Shown here: positions 16,652-29,207 of the stretch, in pieces
How the letters are laid out: every line of letters starts with the position of its first letter
How positions within the stretch are numbered: position 1 is the first letter of the stretch
Origin: Volvox africanus
Lineage: Eukaryota; Chlorophyta; Chlorophyceae; Chlamydomonadales; Volvocaceae
Length of the DNA: 64,000 bases
Reading direction: 5' to 3'
Assembly: GCA_030268105.1 (NCBI GenBank)
Contig: BSDZ01000017.1
Location: 496,001 to 560,000, forward strand
Notes under the pieces: generated by a model
What the model was told of the DNA's origin: nothing
The model's database searches: none
The model's input: the letters and a program-made list of their open reading frames with translations, nothing else
Translations under genes and position numbers: made by a program

Positions 16652-19600
16652 ATAGGTAACTGTGACGGTTTGCACCGTCCACAACTTAACACGCCCCCTC
16701 GGTGCAAACCTCCACTAGGCTACGCCCATAGAGGCACGGCACCACTCAAACTTAGCTTCACCTAAAGCCTTTGTCATCACATCAGCCACCATCTTCTCCG
16801 TGGGACAGTACCGTAGCTCAACCTCCCCACTAGTAACCCGCTCTCTGACGAAATGATGCACCGCATCAATGTGTTTTGACCGTTGGGACGTCATAGGGGT
16901 GTTGCTGATATTCATCGCCCCCTGGGAATCAACCTTGATAATCATTGGAGAAGTACCACCGAGCTTCAGATCATCAGCCAGTTTTGACAGCCAAAGAGCT
17001 TCTCGCACCGCACTTGAAAGAGCTTGATACTCTGCCTCCACTGACGATACTGCCACGGTACGCTGCAGTTGACTGCTCCAACTTATCGCAGTACCGTTCA
17101 CTCGGAAAACATAACCGGTAGTTGATTTGCGGGTAGCTGTGTCTCCTGCCCAATCTGAGTCACTGTAGCCATCCAGCTGTAGCCCTTGTCCTCCAGGAAA
17201 CCGAAGACCCATCTCTTGAATACCCGCCAGGTACCTCAGCACCCCCTTTGCCGCACTCATTGCAGCGCGGGTAGGCTTAGACATGGACCGGGAAAGCACA
17301 CTCAGGGCATAAGCCAGGTCGGGGCGCGTGCTTACTGCAAGGTAGTTGAGTTCTCCCACGAGAGCTCGGTAAGGTGTTCAGCATGCGCTCAGCATGCGCT
17401 CAGCATGGAGTGATACTCATGTTCAATAGCAGGAGGCAGATTGTGCTTCATGTGCCACTCTCCCGTACCCAATATTCTGTAGCATGGTGTTTCGTCCCGT
17501 CCATCTCCTCCACCCCCTCGGGATGAACACCATCATCCTCCACAAATTGACGTCACCTGACTGTGACACATGTCATGGTGCCCTGCGGCATTGTAGTCGT
17601 GATATCCATCTTCACTCCTCGAAGTTCCTTTTTGCCGTCATAGTTTCCGTCGTGCTCGCCATCATCATCAACATCATCATCAGCACCAGTATCACCCAAT
17701 CTTGCTCGGGTCTTCTCCTCCCTGACGGATCCGCTCTGTTGCTTGACCCAGCTCGTCCATCTTCTTGCTTGTGGGTGTCATGATCTACGATCCGTTGGTT
17801 TGTGCCGTATGTTCTTCAGCCTCTGCACGGGCATCGCCAGCCTCCTGCCAATCCGTCCAACTTGACATGGTTTGTGCCTACACACACCGATCCTCTGGGA
17901 ATCAGCATGCTGTACATCCTTCGGAGTCTTCTTCGGCCTAACTCCACCCATACCTCCTCTGATCCGCTCTACCAATCCATCTTCGTGACCGGATGCATGC
18001 TCCTCACGGCTTTGCCTTGATATGGTGCAATTGCTGCACTCAGCAGACGAGGATCCAATCTTCCTACTTCGACCTTTCCATATCTCCTGTTCCATTCCTC
18101 CTTCGTTTGTTGTGTGTGGCCTTTTTGAGCCACACCCATAAACCCTCTTCTCATGTCATCTTGCGAGACCATTTCGCATCCCCGCTTGCACATGCCGTCC
18201 TCTCGGTGCTCTGATGGCTTGCATGGTTCATGCCTGTTTCTTGGCACCACATTTGTTCTGTTTGTGTGTGTGATTGCAGTACTCGGGTCTTGGGGTCAAT
18301 GCCCGATACCACCCCCTGCCGAACTGCCTTCTGTGATTCGCCTTGCCTATCATGTTCAACATTTTGATGCCATAATGATTTTGTTTGCTTCATCCACTGG
18401 CCTGGCGTGAGCCATGCCGACAAATCCGCATTCTTGCTTGATGGCGGATACCACTTCGCATTCCAACTTGTACAAACTGCCCTTCCGGCACCCCGACAGC
18501 ACCACTCTATCGCATATGTACACGTACACAGATTGGTCCTCAAACCTAATTTTTCCTCCTTTTTCGCTCAATGATGCAACAGATATCACCTTTACATAGC
18601 TGCTAGATGCCACGTTAACATTGTTGATCGTGACTGTGGCGTTTGGACAGCAAGACGGTGCCAATTTTAACGTGCCATTGGCCGTGGGTCGCATGATTCC
18701 TCCGTTCATGCTCATAATGTCAAACTTATCTCTCTTGTTGCGATTATGCGGGATTTCACGTCATCGTAATACAGTTTGGCAACGGTTGTGTAATAGCTCT
18801 TACTTAGGTGCGAGTAACTGCGATGTAAGTTAGATATCGCGACGAGTGCCGTACAGTTATTATCGCGAGTATATTGTTTATGCGCACTCTGCTCTAGTTA
18901 GTCTTGCGCGTTACTAACGTTGATACTATAATTATTTATGCCAAATATACACGGTTCCTGCGTCAATACATAATCCTGTAATCTATCCACGTTTCGCATC
19001 GGTTGCTCCTATCTTCGCAAGAGGTTATGAGCCCCGGCTCTTCTGAGCCGTAATTATCTCGTCAAGGCATAGGCATCAACCTTTTGGCCAAGCGCTTTCA
19101 ATTGGTGGTGGCAAATACAAGTCTAGCAACTTTGACTCTACAACTGAAGTCGCCAAAAGTTCTGAGTGCCGGAATCAGCGACTGCTCGTGGTGCGAGAAT
19201 TGAGGAATCACTCGTGACGCGAATACTGGTCCACAAAATACGGAGCACAGCGACCGCCGCCTCTGGTCAACAACGACCATATCGCCTGCCTACATCGGGC
19301 AACAATGGGAAAGGATAGGTTATCAGACCCATTAGGTCTGAGCAATTATGCTACGTGGTCGTTCAGATTCCAATCTATGATGCAAGAGAACAACCTGGAT
19401 AGATGGCTGAGAGACGAACCAATGACCGACGAGGACATCGCCGCATCAAACAAGGTCAGAAACATCCTTGTCAAAAATGTCCAAGATCATCACTTGGCAA
19501 TTATCAGAGCAGCGCCCAACGCCAAGGGAGCATGGGAGAGGCTCGCGGCTGTTTTTGCGGTGAGCAGCGACGCAAGAAAATTTCAGCTTGTTGCTGAACT

Positions 19601-19695
19601 GTCAGCCCTTAAAATGGCACAAAATGAAGCCCTAATCTTATATCTGGCTCGCGTCCGCAATCTATATACGGACTTGGTGGAAGTGGGTTTACCTA
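16557..19695. repeat. Satellite unit 3
   Basis: 10535 G as in unit 2; 13283 T (Gag Ala86 to Val). Confidence 0.95.
16715..17377 (-). CDS. RNase H fragment, unit 3
   Basis: Same protein; shares the silent G of unit 2. Confidence 0.88.
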   Translation of the reverse strand, partial: TPYRALVGELNYLAVSTRPDLAYALSVLSRSMSKPTRAAMSAAKGVLRYLAGIQEMGLRFPGGQGLQLDGYSDSDWAGDTATRKSTTGYVFRVNGTAISWSSQLQRTVAVSSVEAEYQALSSAVREALWLSKLADDLKLGGTSPMIIKVDSQGAMNISNTPMTSQRSKHIDAVHHFVRERVTSGEVELRYCPTEKMVADVMTKALGEAKFEWCRASMGVA

Positions 19696-19790
19696 CACCT
19701 ACCACCAGAAACTTCCTACCACTTGGCGGCTGCTCAGCACCTATCACCTTGCACAACTGCCTGTCACAACTGCCGCCCTGCAACTGCTAG
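19305..19790 (+). CDS. Truncated Gag, unit 3/4 border, Val86
   Basis: Ala86 changed to Val (GCG to GTG), otherwise identical. Confidence 0.82.
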   Translation: MGKDRLSDPLGLSNYATWSFRFQSMMQENNLDRWLRDEPMTDEDIAASNKVRNILVKNVQDHHLAIIRAAPNAKGAWERLAAVFAVSSDARKFQLVAELSALKMAQNEALILYLARVRNLYTDLVEVGLPTPTTRNFLPLGGCSAPITLHNCLSQLPPCNC

Positions 19791-22700
19791 ATAGGTAACT
19801 GTGACGGTTTGCACCGTCCACAACTTAACACGCCCCCTCGGTGCAAACCTCCACTAGGCTACGCCCATAGAGGCACGGCACCACTCAAACTTAGCTTCAC
19901 CTAAAGCCTTTGTCATCACATCAGCCACCATCTTCTCCGTGGGACAGTACCTTAGCTCAACCTCCCCACTAGTAACCCGCTCTCTGACGAAATGATGCAC
20001 CGCATCAATGTGTTTTGACCGTTGGGACGTCATAGGGGTGTTGCTGATATTCATCGCCCCCTGGGAATCAACCTTGATAATCATTGGAGAAGTACCACCG
20101 AGCTTCAGATCATCAGCCAGTTTTGACAGCCAAAGAGCTTCTCGCACCGCACTTGAAAGAGCTTGATACTCTGCCTCCACTGACGATACTGCCACGGTAC
20201 GCTGCAGTTGACTGCTCCAACTTATCGCAGTACCGTTCACTCGGAAAACATAACCGGTAGTTGATTTGCGGGTAGCTGTGTCTCCTGCCCAATCTGAGTC
20301 ACTGTAGCCATCCAGCTGTAGCCCTTGTCCTCCAGGAAACCGAAGACCCATCTCTTGAATACCCGCCAGGTACCTCAGCACCCCCTTTGCCGCACTCATT
20401 GCAGCGCGGGTAGGCTTAGACATGGACCGGGAAAGCACACTCAGGGCATAAGCCAGGTCGGGGCGCGTGCTTACTGCAAGGTAGTTGAGTTCTCCCACGA
20501 GAGCTCGGTAAGGTGTTCAGCATGCGCTCAGCATGCGCTCAGCATGGAGTGATACTCATGTTCAATAGCAGGAGGCAGATTGTGCTTCATGTGCCACTCT
20601 CCCGTACCCAATATTCTGTAGCATGGTGTTTCGTCCCGTCCATCTCCTCCACCCCCTCGGGATGAACACCATCATCCTCCACAAATTGACGTCACCTGAC
20701 TGTGACACATGTCATGGTGCCCTGCGGCATTGTAGTCGTGATATCCATCTTCACTCCTCGAAGTTCCTTTTTGCCGTCATAGTTTCCGTCGTGCTCGCCA
20801 TCATCATCAACATCATCATCAGCACCAGTATCACCCAATCTTGCTCGGGTCTTCTCCTCCCTGACGGATCCGCTCTGTTGCTTGACCCAGCTCGTCCATC
20901 TTCTTGCTTGTGGGTGTCATGATCTACGATCCGTTGGTTTGTGCCGTATGTTCTTCAGCCTCTGCACGGGCATCGCCAGCCTCCTGCCAATCCGTCCAAC
21001 TTGACATGGTTTGTGCCTACACACACCGATCCTCTGGGAATCAGCATGCTGTACATCCTTCGGAGTCTTCTTCGGCCTAACTCCACCCATACCTCCTCTG
21101 ATCCGCTCTACCAATCCATCTTCGTGACCGGATGCATGCTCCTCACGGCTTTGCCTTGATATGGTGCAATTGCTGCACTCAGCAGACGAGGATCCAATCT
21201 TCCTACTTCGACCTTTCCATATCTCCTGTTCCATTCCTCCTTCGTTTGTTGTGTGTGGCCTTTTTGAGCCACACCCATAAACCCTCTTCTCATGTCATCT
21301 TGCGAGACAATTTCGCATCCCCGCTTGCACATGCCGTCCTCTCGGTGCTCTGATGGCTTGCATGGTTCATGCCTGTTTCTTGGCACCACATTTGTTCTGT
21401 TTGTGTGTGTGATTGCAGTACTCGGGTCTTGGGGTCAATGCCCGATACCACCCCCTGCCGAACTGCCTTCTGTGATTCGCCTTGCCTATCATGTTCAACA
21501 TTTTGATGCCATAATGATTTTGTTTGCTTCATCCACTGGCCTGGCGTGAGCCATGCCGACAAATCCGCATTCTTGCTTGATGGCGGATACCACTTCGCAT
21601 TCCAACTTGTACAAACTGCCCTTCCGGCACCCCGACAGCACCACTCTATCGCATATGTACACGTACACAGATTGGTCCTCAAACCTAATTTTTCCTCCTT
21701 TTTCGCTCAATGATGCAACAGATATCACCTTTACATAGCTGCTAGATGCCACGTTAACATTGTTGATCGTGACTGTGGCGTTTGGACAGCAAGACGGTGC
21801 CAATTTTAACGTGCCATTGGCCGTGGGTCGCATGATTCCTCCGTTCATGCTCATAATGTCAAACTTATCTCTCTTGTTGCGATTATGCGGGATTTCACGT
21901 CATCGTAATACAGTTTGGCAACGGTTGTGTAATAGCTCTTACTTAGGTGCGAGTAACTGCGATGTAAGTTAGATATCGCGACGAGTGCCGTACAGTTATT
22001 ATCGCGAGTATATTGTTTATGCGCACTCTGCTCTAGTTAGTCTTGCGCGTTACTAACGTTGATACTATAATTATTTATGCCAAATATACACGGTTCCTGC
22101 GTCAATACATAATCCTGTAATCTATCCACGTTTCGCATCGGTTGCTCCTATCTTCGCAAGAGGTTATGAGCCCCGGCTCTTCTGAGCCGTAATTATCTCG
22201 TCAAGGCATAGGCATCAACCTTTTGGCCAAGCGCTTTCAATTGGTGGTGGCAAATACAAGTCTAGCAACTTTGACTCTACAACTGAAGTCGCCAAAAGTT
22301 CTGAGTGCCGGAATCAGCGACTGCTCGTGGTGCGAGAATTGAGGAATCACTCGTGACGCGAATACTGGTCCACAAAATACGGAGCACAGCGACCGCCGCC
22401 TCTGGTCAACAACGACCATATCGCCTGCCTACATCGGGCAACAATGGGAAAGGATAGGTTATCAGACCCATTAGGTCTGAGCAATTATGCTACGTGGTCG
22501 TTCAGATTCCAATCTATGATGCAAGAGAACAACCTGGATAGATGGCTGAGAGACGAACCAATGACCGACGAGGACATCGCCGCATCAAACAAGGTCAGAA
22601 ACATCCTTGTCAAAAATGTCCAAGATCATCACTTGGCAATTATCAGAGCAGCGCCCAACGCCAAGGGAGCATGGGAGAGGCTCGCGGCTGTTTTTGCGGC

Positions 22701-22834
22701 AAGCAGCGACGCAAGAAAATTTCAGCTTGTTGCTGAACTGTCAGCCCTTAAAATGGCACAAAATGAAGCCCTAATCTTATATCTGGCTCGCGTCCGCAAT
22801 CTATATACGGACTTGGTGGAAGTGGGTTTACCTA
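19696..22834. repeat. Satellite unit 4
   Basis: 11892 A and 13284 A. Together with unit 3 it forms a pair that recurs as units 5-6. Confidence 0.95.
19854..20516 (-). CDS. RNase H fragment, unit 4
   Basis: Protein identical to unit 1. Confidence 0.88.
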   Translation of the reverse strand, partial: TPYRALVGELNYLAVSTRPDLAYALSVLSRSMSKPTRAAMSAAKGVLRYLAGIQEMGLRFPGGQGLQLDGYSDSDWAGDTATRKSTTGYVFRVNGTAISWSSQLQRTVAVSSVEAEYQALSSAVREALWLSKLADDLKLGGTSPMIIKVDSQGAMNISNTPMTSQRSKHIDAVHHFVRERVTSGEVELRYCPTEKMVADVMTKALGEAKFEWCRASMGVA

Positions 22835-22929
22835 CACCTACCACCAGAAACTTCCTACCACTTGGCGGCTGCTCAGCACCTATCACCTTGCACAACTGCC
22901 TGTCACAACTGCCGCCCTGCAACTGCTAG
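22444..22929 (+). CDS. Truncated Gag, unit 4/5 border
   Basis: Silent GCG to GCA at codon 86. Confidence 0.82.
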   Translation: MGKDRLSDPLGLSNYATWSFRFQSMMQENNLDRWLRDEPMTDEDIAASNKVRNILVKNVQDHHLAIIRAAPNAKGAWERLAAVFAASSDARKFQLVAELSALKMAQNEALILYLARVRNLYTDLVEVGLPTPTTRNFLPLGGCSAPITLHNCLSQLPPCNC

Positions 22930-25900
22930 ATAGGTAACTGTGACGGTTTGCACCGTCCACAACTTAACACGCCCCCTCGGTGCAAACCTCCACTAGGCTA
23001 CGCCCATAGAGGCACGGCACCACTCAAACTTAGCTTCACCTAAAGCCTTTGTCATCACATCAGCCACCATCTTCTCCGTGGGACAGTACCTTAGCTCAAC
23101 CTCCCCACTAGTAACCCGCTCTCTGACGAAATGATGCACCGCATCAATGTGTTTTGACCGTTGGGACGTCATAGGGGTGTTGCTGATATTCATCGCCCCC
23201 TGGGAATCAACCTTGATAATCATTGGAGAAGTACCACCGAGCTTCAGATCATCAGCCAGTTTTGACAGCCAAAGAGCTTCTCGCACCGCACTTGAAAGAG
23301 CTTGATACTCTGCCTCCACTGACGATACTGCCACGGTACGCTGCAGTTGACTGCTCCAACTTATCGCAGTACCGTTCACTCGGAAAACATAACCGGTAGT
23401 TGATTTGCGGGTAGCTGTGTCTCCTGCCCAATCTGAGTCACTGTAGCCATCCAGCTGTAGCCCTTGTCCTCCAGGAAACCGAAGACCCATCTCTTGAATA
23501 CCCGCCAGGTACCTCAGCACCCCCTTTGCCGCACTCATTGCAGCGCGGGTAGGCTTAGACATGGACCGGGAAAGCACACTCAGGGCATAAGCCAGGTCGG
23601 GGCGCGTGCTTACTGCAAGGTAGTTGAGTTCTCCCACGAGAGCTCGGTAAGGTGTTCAGCATGCGCTCAGCATGCGCTCAGCATGGAGTGATACTCATGT
23701 TCAATAGCAGGAGGCAGATTGTGCTTCATGTGCCACTCTCCCGTACCCAATATTCTGTAGCATGGTGTTTCGTCCCGTCCATCTCCTCCACCCCCTCGGG
23801 ATGAACACCATCATCCTCCACAAATTGACGTCACCTGACTGTGACACATGTCATGGTGCCCTGCGGCATTGTAGTCGTGATATCCATCTTCACTCCTCGA
23901 AGTTCCTTTTTGCCGTCATAGTTTCCGTCGTGCTCGCCATCATCATCAACATCATCATCAGCACCAGTATCACCCAATCTTGCTCGGGTCTTCTCCTCCC
24001 TGACGGATCCGCTCTGTTGCTTGACCCAGCTCGTCCATCTTCTTGCTTGTGGGTGTCATGATCTACGATCCGTTGGTTTGTGCCGTATGTTCTTCAGCCT
24101 CTGCACGGGCATCGCCAGCCTCCTGCCAATCCGTCCAACTTGACATGGTTTGTGCCTACACACACCGATCCTCTGGGAATCAGCATGCTGTACATCCTTC
24201 GGAGTCTTCTTCGGCCTAACTCCACCCATACCTCCTCTGATCCGCTCTACCAATCCATCTTCGTGACCGGATGCATGCTCCTCACGGCTTTGCCTTGATA
24301 TGGTGCAATTGCTGCACTCAGCAGACGAGGATCCAATCTTCCTACTTCGACCTTTCCATATCTCCTGTTCCATTCCTCCTTCGTTTGTTGTGTGTGGCCT
24401 TTTTGAGCCACACCCATAAACCCTCTTCTCATGTCATCTTGCGAGACCATTTCGCATCCCCGCTTGCACATGCCGTCCTCTCGGTGCTCTGATGGCTTGC
24501 ATGGTTCATGCCTGTTTCTTGGCACCACATTTGTTCTGTTTGTGTGTGTGATTGCAGTACTCGGGTCTTGGGGTCAATGCCCGATACCACCCCCTGCCGA
24601 ACTGCCTTCTGTGATTCGCCTTGCCTATCATGTTCAACATTTTGATGCCATAATGATTTTGTTTGCTTCATCCACTGGCCTGGCGTGAGCCATGCCGACA
24701 AATCCGCATTCTTGCTTGATGGCGGATACCACTTCGCATTCCAACTTGTACAAACTGCCCTTCCGGCACCCCGACAGCACCACTCTATCGCATATGTACA
24801 CGTACACAGATTGGTCCTCAAACCTAATTTTTCCTCCTTTTTCGCTCAATGATGCAACAGATATCACCTTTACATAGCTGCTAGATGCCACGTTAACATT
24901 GTTGATCGTGACTGTGGCGTTTGGACAGCAAGACGGTGCCAATTTTAACGTGCCATTGGCCGTGGGTCGCATGATTCCTCCGTTCATGCTCATAATGTCA
25001 AACTTATCTCTCTTGTTGCGATTATGCGGGATTTCACGTCATCGTAATACAGTTTGGCAACGGTTGTGTAATAGCTCTTACTTAGGTGCGAGTAACTGCG
25101 ATGTAAGTTAGATATCGCGACGAGTGCCGTACAGTTATTATCGCGAGTATATTGTTTATGCGCACTCTGCTCTAGTTAGTCTTGCGCGTTACTAACGTTG
25201 ATACTATAATTATTTATGCCAAATATACACGGTTCCTGCGTCAATACATAATCCTGTAATCTATCCACGTTTCGCATCGGTTGCTCCTATCTTCGCAAGA
25301 GGTTATGAGCCCCGGCTCTTCTGAGCCGTAATTATCTCGTCAAGGCATAGGCATCAACCTTTTGGCCAAGCGCTTTCAATTGGTGGTGGCAAATACAAGT
25401 CTAGCAACTTTGACTCTACAACTGAAGTCGCCAAAAGTTCTGAGTGCCGGAATCAGCGACTGCTCGTGGTGCGAGAATTGAGGAATCACTCGTGACGCGA
25501 ATACTGGTCCACAAAATACGGAGCACAGCGACCGCCGCCTCTGGTCAACAACGACCATATCGCCTGCCTACATCGGGCAACAATGGGAAAGGATAGGTTA
25601 TCAGACCCATTAGGTCTGAGCAATTATGCTACGTGGTCGTTCAGATTCCAATCTATGATGCAAGAGAACAACCTGGATAGATGGCTGAGAGACGAACCAA
25701 TGACCGACGAGGACATCGCCGCATCAAACAAGGTCAGAAACATCCTTGTCAAAAATGTCCAAGATCATCACTTGGCAATTATCAGAGCAGCGCCCAACGC
25801 CAAGGGAGCATGGGAGAGGCTCGCGGCTGTTTTTGCGGTGAGCAGCGACGCAAGAAAATTTCAGCTTGTTGCTGAACTGTCAGCCCTTAAAATGGCACAA

Positions 25901-25973
25901 AATGAAGCCCTAATCTTATATCTGGCTCGCGTCCGCAATCTATATACGGACTTGGTGGAAGTGGGTTTACCTA
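22835..25973. repeat. Satellite unit 5
   Basis: 11892 C and 13283 T (Gag Val86), the unit 3 type apart from 10535 T. Confidence 0.95.
22993..23655 (-). CDS. RNase H fragment, unit 5
   Basis: Protein identical to unit 1. Confidence 0.88.
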   Translation of the reverse strand, partial: TPYRALVGELNYLAVSTRPDLAYALSVLSRSMSKPTRAAMSAAKGVLRYLAGIQEMGLRFPGGQGLQLDGYSDSDWAGDTATRKSTTGYVFRVNGTAISWSSQLQRTVAVSSVEAEYQALSSAVREALWLSKLADDLKLGGTSPMIIKVDSQGAMNISNTPMTSQRSKHIDAVHHFVRERVTSGEVELRYCPTEKMVADVMTKALGEAKFEWCRASMGVA

Positions 25974-26068
25974 CACCTACCACCAGAAACTTCCTACCAC
26001 TTGGCGGCTGCTCAGCACCTATCACCTTGCACAACTGCCTGTCACAACTGCCGCCCTGCAACTGCTAG
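25583..26068 (+). CDS. Truncated Gag, unit 5/6 border, Val86
   Basis: Val86 as in unit 3. Confidence 0.82.
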   Translation: MGKDRLSDPLGLSNYATWSFRFQSMMQENNLDRWLRDEPMTDEDIAASNKVRNILVKNVQDHHLAIIRAAPNAKGAWERLAAVFAVSSDARKFQLVAELSALKMAQNEALILYLARVRNLYTDLVEVGLPTPTTRNFLPLGGCSAPITLHNCLSQLPPCNC

Positions 26069-29000
26069 ATAGGTAACTGTGACGGTTTGCACCGTCCACA
26101 ACTTAACACGCCCCCTCGGTGCAAACCTCCACTAGGCTACGCCCATAGAGGCACGGCACCACTCAAACTTAGCTTCACCTAAAGCCTTTGTCATCACATC
26201 AGCCACCATCTTCTCCGTGGGACAGTACCTTAGCTCAACCTCCCCACTAGTAACCCGCTCTCTGACGAAATGATGCACCGCATCAATGTGTTTTGACCGT
26301 TGGGACGTCATAGGGGTGTTGCTGATATTCATCGCCCCCTGGGAATCAACCTTGATAATCATTGGAGAAGTACCACCGAGCTTCAGATCATCAGCCAGTT
26401 TTGACAGCCAAAGAGCTTCTCGCACCGCACTTGAAAGAGCTTGATACTCTGCCTCCACTGACGATACTGCCACGGTACGCTGCAGTTGACTGCTCCAACT
26501 TATCGCAGTACCGTTCACTCGGAAAACATAACCGGTAGTTGATTTGCGGGTAGCTGTGTCTCCTGCCCAATCTGAGTCACTGTAGCCATCCAGCTGTAGC
26601 CCTTGTCCTCCAGGAAACCGAAGACCCATCTCTTGAATACCCGCCAGGTACCTCAGCACCCCCTTTGCCGCACTCATTGCAGCGCGGGTAGGCTTAGACA
26701 TGGACCGGGAAAGCACACTCAGGGCATAAGCCAGGTCGGGGCGCGTGCTTACTGCAAGGTAGTTGAGTTCTCCCACGAGAGCTCGGTAAGGTGTTCAGCA
26801 TGCGCTCAGCATGCGCTCAGCATGGAGTGATACTCATGTTCAATAGCAGGAGGCAGATTGTGCTTCATGTGCCACTCTCCCGTACCCAATATTCTGTAGC
26901 ATGGTGTTTCGTCCCGTCCATCTCCTCCACCCCCTCGGGATGAACACCATCATCCTCCACAAATTGACGTCACCTGACTGTGACACATGTCATGGTGCCC
27001 TGCGGCATTGTAGTCGTGATATCCATCTTCACTCCTCGAAGTTCCTTTTTGCCGTCATAGTTTCCGTCGTGCTCGCCATCATCATCAACATCATCATCAG
27101 CACCAGTATCACCCAATCTTGCTCGGGTCTTCTCCTCCCTGACGGATCCGCTCTGTTGCTTGACCCAGCTCGTCCATCTTCTTGCTTGTGGGTGTCATGA
27201 TCTACGATCCGTTGGTTTGTGCCGTATGTTCTTCAGCCTCTGCACGGGCATCGCCAGCCTCCTGCCAATCCGTCCAACTTGACATGGTTTGTGCCTACAC
27301 ACACCGATCCTCTGGGAATCAGCATGCTGTACATCCTTCGGAGTCTTCTTCGGCCTAACTCCACCCATACCTCCTCTGATCCGCTCTACCAATCCATCTT
27401 CGTGACCGGATGCATGCTCCTCACGGCTTTGCCTTGATATGGTGCAATTGCTGCACTCAGCAGACGAGGATCCAATCTTCCTACTTCGACCTTTCCATAT
27501 CTCCTGTTCCATTCCTCCTTCGTTTGTTGTGTGTGGCCTTTTTGAGCCACACCCATAAACCCTCTTCTCATGTCATCTTGCGAGACAATTTCGCATCCCC
27601 GCTTGCACATGCCGTCCTCTCGGTGCTCTGATGGCTTGCATGGTTCATGCCTGTTTCTTGGCACCACATTTGTTCTGTTTGTGTGTGTGATTGCAGTACT
27701 CGGGTCTTGGGGTCAATGCCCGATACCAACCCCTGCCGAACTGCCTTCTGTGATTCGCCTTGCCTATCATGTTCAACATTTTGATGCCATAATGATTTTG
27801 TTTGCTTCATCCACTGGCCTGGCGTGAGCCATGCCGACAAATCCGCATTCTTGCTTGATGGCGGATACCACTTCGCATTCCAACTTGTACAAACTGCCCT
27901 TCCGGCACCCCGACAGCACCACTCTATCGCATATGTACACGTACACAGATTGGTCCTCAAACCTAATTTTTCCTCCTTTTTCGCTCAATGATGCAACAGA
28001 TATCACCTTTACATAGCTGCTAGATGCCACGTTAACATTGTTGATCGTGACTGTGGCGTTTGGACAGCAAGACGGTGCCAATTTTAACGTGCCATTGGCC
28101 GTGGGTCGCATGATTCCTCCGTTCATGCTCATAATGTCAAACTTATCTCTCTTGTTGCGATTATGCGGGATTTCACGTCATCATAATACAGTTTGGCAAC
28201 GGTTGTGTAATAGCTCTTACTTAGGTGCGAGTAACTGCGATGTAAGTTAGATATCGCGACGAGTGCCGTACAGTTATTATCGCGAGTATATTGTTTATGC
28301 GCACTCTGCTCTAGTTAGTCTTGCGCGTTACTAACGTTGATACTATAATTATTTATGCCAAATATACACGGTTCCTGCGTCAATACATAATCCTGTAATC
28401 TATCCACGTTTCGCATCGGTTGCTCCTATCTTCGCAAGAGGTTATGAGCCCCGGCTCTTCTGAGCCGTAATTATCTCGTCAAGGCATAGGCATCAACCTT
28501 TTGGCCAAGCGCTTTCAATTGGTGGTGGCAAATACAAGTCTAGCAACTTTGACTCTACAACTGAAGTCGCCAAAAGTTCTGAGTGCCGGAATCAGCGACT
28601 GCTCGTGGTGCGAGAATTGAGGAATCACTCGTGACGCGAATACTGGTCCACAAAATACGGAGCACAGCGACCGCCGCCTCTGGTCAACAACGACCATATC
28701 GCCTGCCTACATCGGGCAACAATGGGAAAGGATAGGTTATCAGACCCATTAGGTCTGAGCAATTATGCTACGTGGTCGTTCAGATTCCAATCTATGATGC
28801 AAGAGAACAACCTGGATAGATGGCTGAGAGACGAACCAATGACCGACGAGGACATCGCCGCATCAAACAAGGTCAGAAACATCCTTGTCAAAAATGTCCA
28901 AGATCATCACTTGGCAATTATCAGAGCAGCGCCCAACGCCAAGGGAGCATGGGAGAGGCTCGCGGCTGTTTTTGCGGCAAGCAGCGACGCAAGAAAATTT

Positions 29001-29112
29001 CAGCTTGTTGCTGAACTGTCAGCCCTTAAAATGGCACAAAATGAAGCCCTAATCTTATATCTGGCTCGCGTCCGCAATCTATATACGGACTTGGTGGAAG
29101 TGGGTTTACCTA
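25974..29112. repeat. Satellite unit 6
   Basis: 11892 A and 13284 A, the unit 4 type, with two private changes at 27729 (A) and 28183 (A). Confidence 0.95.
26132..26794 (-). CDS. RNase H fragment, unit 6
   Basis: Protein identical to unit 1. Confidence 0.88.
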   Translation of the reverse strand, partial: TPYRALVGELNYLAVSTRPDLAYALSVLSRSMSKPTRAAMSAAKGVLRYLAGIQEMGLRFPGGQGLQLDGYSDSDWAGDTATRKSTTGYVFRVNGTAISWSSQLQRTVAVSSVEAEYQALSSAVREALWLSKLADDLKLGGTSPMIIKVDSQGAMNISNTPMTSQRSKHIDAVHHFVRERVTSGEVELRYCPTEKMVADVMTKALGEAKFEWCRASMGVA

Positions 29113-29207
29113 CACCTACCACCAGAAACTTCCTACCACTTGGCGGCTGCTCAGCACCTATCACCTTGCACAACTGCCTGTCACAACTGCCGCCCTGCAA
29201 CTGCTAG
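28722..29207 (+). CDS. Truncated Gag, unit 6/7 border
   Basis: GCA at codon 86. Confidence 0.82.
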   Translation: MGKDRLSDPLGLSNYATWSFRFQSMMQENNLDRWLRDEPMTDEDIAASNKVRNILVKNVQDHHLAIIRAAPNAKGAWERLAAVFAASSDARKFQLVAELSALKMAQNEALILYLARVRNLYTDLVEVGLPTPTTRNFLPLGGCSAPITLHNCLSQLPPCNC

